This document shows, in pieces, positions 62,539-64,000 of a DNA stretch of 64,000 bases. The position numbers and the translations under genes are program-made. Position 1 is the first letter of the stretch, and the number at the start of each line of letters is the position of its first letter. The notes below the pieces were generated by a model, which was not told the DNA's origin, made no database searches, and was given only the letters and a program-made list of their open reading frames with translations. Source of the stretch: Calvatia gigantea (lineage: Eukaryota; Basidiomycota; Agaricomycetes; Agaricales; Lycoperdaceae); the NCBI GenBank assembly GCA_025093985.1, contig JACAAK010000009.1:248001-312000 (forward strand). Reading direction: 5' to 3'.

Positions 62539-62545
62539 TTTTATA
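62539..62545 (-). promoter_or_regulatory. TATA box of T6
   Basis: TATAAAA on the minus strand, 68 bp upstream of ATG 62,471. Confidence 0.55.
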
Positions 62546-62559
62546 CGTTTTTCTCAGTG

Positions 62560-63416
62560 CTTTGACAGGTTTCCAGAAACCTCAAGAAGACTCCTCCATT
62601 GACAACTCTAATGCTGGTGGCGAGCAGCGTTTTGCGAAAAGGTTGCGGCACCCGGTGGGGTTGCCGTCATTGCAAGAGAAGGTCTTCTGTATCAGATGAG
62701 GATAATGTGAGAATGCTGCCGTTACGATTTCTCACTCCAGATTATCCTTCCGATTCAAGATGAGCGCAGATTACGAGCTTCCAAGGCATTTGTCTAAACG
62801 TCGCAGTTCAAAGTCCGAAACTGGGGGACGGCAGTTTTCACCCGTGTAAACCGTGTGCGTGAAAACCACACTTCCGAAAGGGTCAGAAGACAGATATTCT
62901 CGAGACAGAGTTGGCACTGGTGCATGAGCCACTTTTGTGCAGCACACCGGGTTCATGCCAGACAGATTGGCGACACCACGGCAAACGCCTCTCGAGGACT
63001 TCCTAGGATCACTATGTATAGGTATGCGACAAGTTCACCAAGCCATCCGAAAAGCAACCTGGGAGTCCGGTTTCCGAATAAGACTTAGGCAGAGGGTAGG
63101 GTGCTTAGGCCGTAAGCGAAGGGGCATGTGGTCCAGCAATCCGTGAAATGAAGCAGGTGCGAGGGTTGACCGCATTAATCCTGGATGGTATTCCGCCCGC
63201 AGTATCTCATCTTATGCCCGATATTCTCCATCTCTGTGCTGCATTGAGCCAAGGCCGGAAAGTGGCGGACTTCAAACCTCAAAGCTTCATGATCCATGAA
63301 AAAAATGCCAAGGGAGGGCGAATAGCATCGCACGATGACGTCGGGGGAAGCATCCACGTGACATATCGTAGGGACGGTCACACATATTCTTTCTCGACCA
63401 CCATCAACTCGTCTCA
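62560..63416. other. Intergenic between T6 and POP5
   Basis: A plus frame at 63,148-63,516 overlaps the POP5 start in another frame and has no motif. The stretch presumably holds the promoters of the two divergent genes. No TATA box is seen for POP5. Confidence 0.45.
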
Positions 63417-63884
63417 ATGGTCCGGTTTAAACTACGCCATGTCTGAACTTAGACAAAACAATCCGTTCAGAATCTCCCACAGAACCGCTGGTTTCTCGTG
63501 GAATTTATACCGGTAAATGCCTCCTTTGACCAACCAGTTTCAGCGAATCCCTTGGATGGCAAGAAAATATATAACGCACTTAGGCAGTGTATTCTGAACA
63601 ACTTCGGTGACTCCGGTTGGGGAGCAGTCAGTTTTTCTCTTACTGGTGAGTATATACGAACTACCCGCAGCGCAACCTTATAGAACATCAAAATTTCAGT
63701 CAAATATTTTTCACCCATGACGAACGTTGCCATTGTGCGCGTTGGGCGAGACCATCATCGGACCGCCTGGGGCGGAATCACACTGCTGAAGGAAATAGAT
63801 GGATGCAAAATCATCCCATACGTAGTTCACCTCTCTGGTGGGGTTCTTCACGTACTCCAAAGCTACTCTTTCTCATCCAGCTAA
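63417..63884 (+). CDS. POP5: RNase P/MRP protein subunit POP5, 123 aa
   Basis: Three exons: 63,417-63,440, 63,483-63,645 and 63,700-63,884 (372 nt). The start ATG gives MVRFK, the normal POP5 opening, then after a 42-nt intron NRWFLVEFIPV, IYNALRQCILNNFGDSGWG, VKYFSPMTNVAIVRVGRDHH, WGGITLL and VVHLSGGVLHVLQ. These are the conserved blocks of POP5, a small RNA-binding-type fold protein that is part of nuclear RNase P (tRNA 5' processing) and RNase MRP (rRNA processing). It lacks the acidic C-terminal tail of some orthologues. The first splice adds a few extra residues (LRH) compared with relatives, so the exact donor is uncertain. Confidence 0.9.
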
Positions 63885-64000
63885 CAGGAACGATCAAACA
63901 CTGCTCAACTCGCCGCTGTGACACACAACAGAGAAGTGATTGCATGATACAGAGCAAAACCAAACCTGCCCGGTGTGTCTAGTATCCGACAAAATTCGAT

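Overview
This window looks like nuclear DNA of a mushroom-forming basidiomycete (Agaricomycetes). The genes carry many short GT-AG introns (about 40-80 nt). They include a copper-radical glyoxal oxidase with all expected ligands, a sodium-type (ENA, type IID) P-type ATPase, a CBM13/ricin-B secreted protein of a type I know from mushroom genomes, and an expanded family of small beta-trefoil-like proteins. I cannot name the genus.

Layout. 1-2,400 holds nothing I recognise. 2,490-3,084 is a decayed small beta-trefoil-like gene, cut by a 5'-truncated Ty1/copia element (3,085-5,335). 5,336-7,737 is blank to me. 7,738-25,550 is a retrotransposon nest: a second copia element (5' LTR at 24,754-25,550, coding region reading leftward) was hit by two Ty3/gypsy chromoviruses, E1 (minus, 7,738-14,396) and E2 (plus, 14,723-21,080). 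LTR types, a 5-bp target duplication and the interrupted copia reading frame show that the DNA between E1 and E2 later inverted by recombination between the two elements. A solo LTR with its own 5-bp duplication sits inside E1 pol. 26,000-36,000 holds intact and broken copies of the small beta-trefoil-like genes, a relic of a HExxH metalloprotease-like gene and a 136-bp MITE-like element. 36,637-44,028 is a compact plus-strand block: glyoxal oxidase, a Hva1/TUDOR-like small protein and the ENA ATPase, followed by a 744-bp element with terminal inverted repeats. 45,578-47,363 (minus) is the CBM13 protein. 51,133-57,687 holds three more trefoil-like genes around a flavin monooxygenase pseudogene. 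57,940-58,574 is a pogo-type transposon remnant. The right end holds a TPR protein and a 187-aa unknown (minus), another trefoil-like gene (minus) and POP5 of RNase P/MRP (plus).

Theme. Apart from the housekeeping genes on the right, the window is an accessory region rich in transposable elements. Its host content is dominated by one repeatedly duplicated class: at least seven intact 126-151 aa beta-trefoil-like genes (T1-T7) and several relics, with mostly phase-0 introns and TATA boxes. By analogy with fungal I66 protease inhibitors and ricin-B-like lectins, a defence role is plausible, but the sequence does not prove it. All exon coordinates were assembled by eye; reading frames were checked by summing exon lengths.
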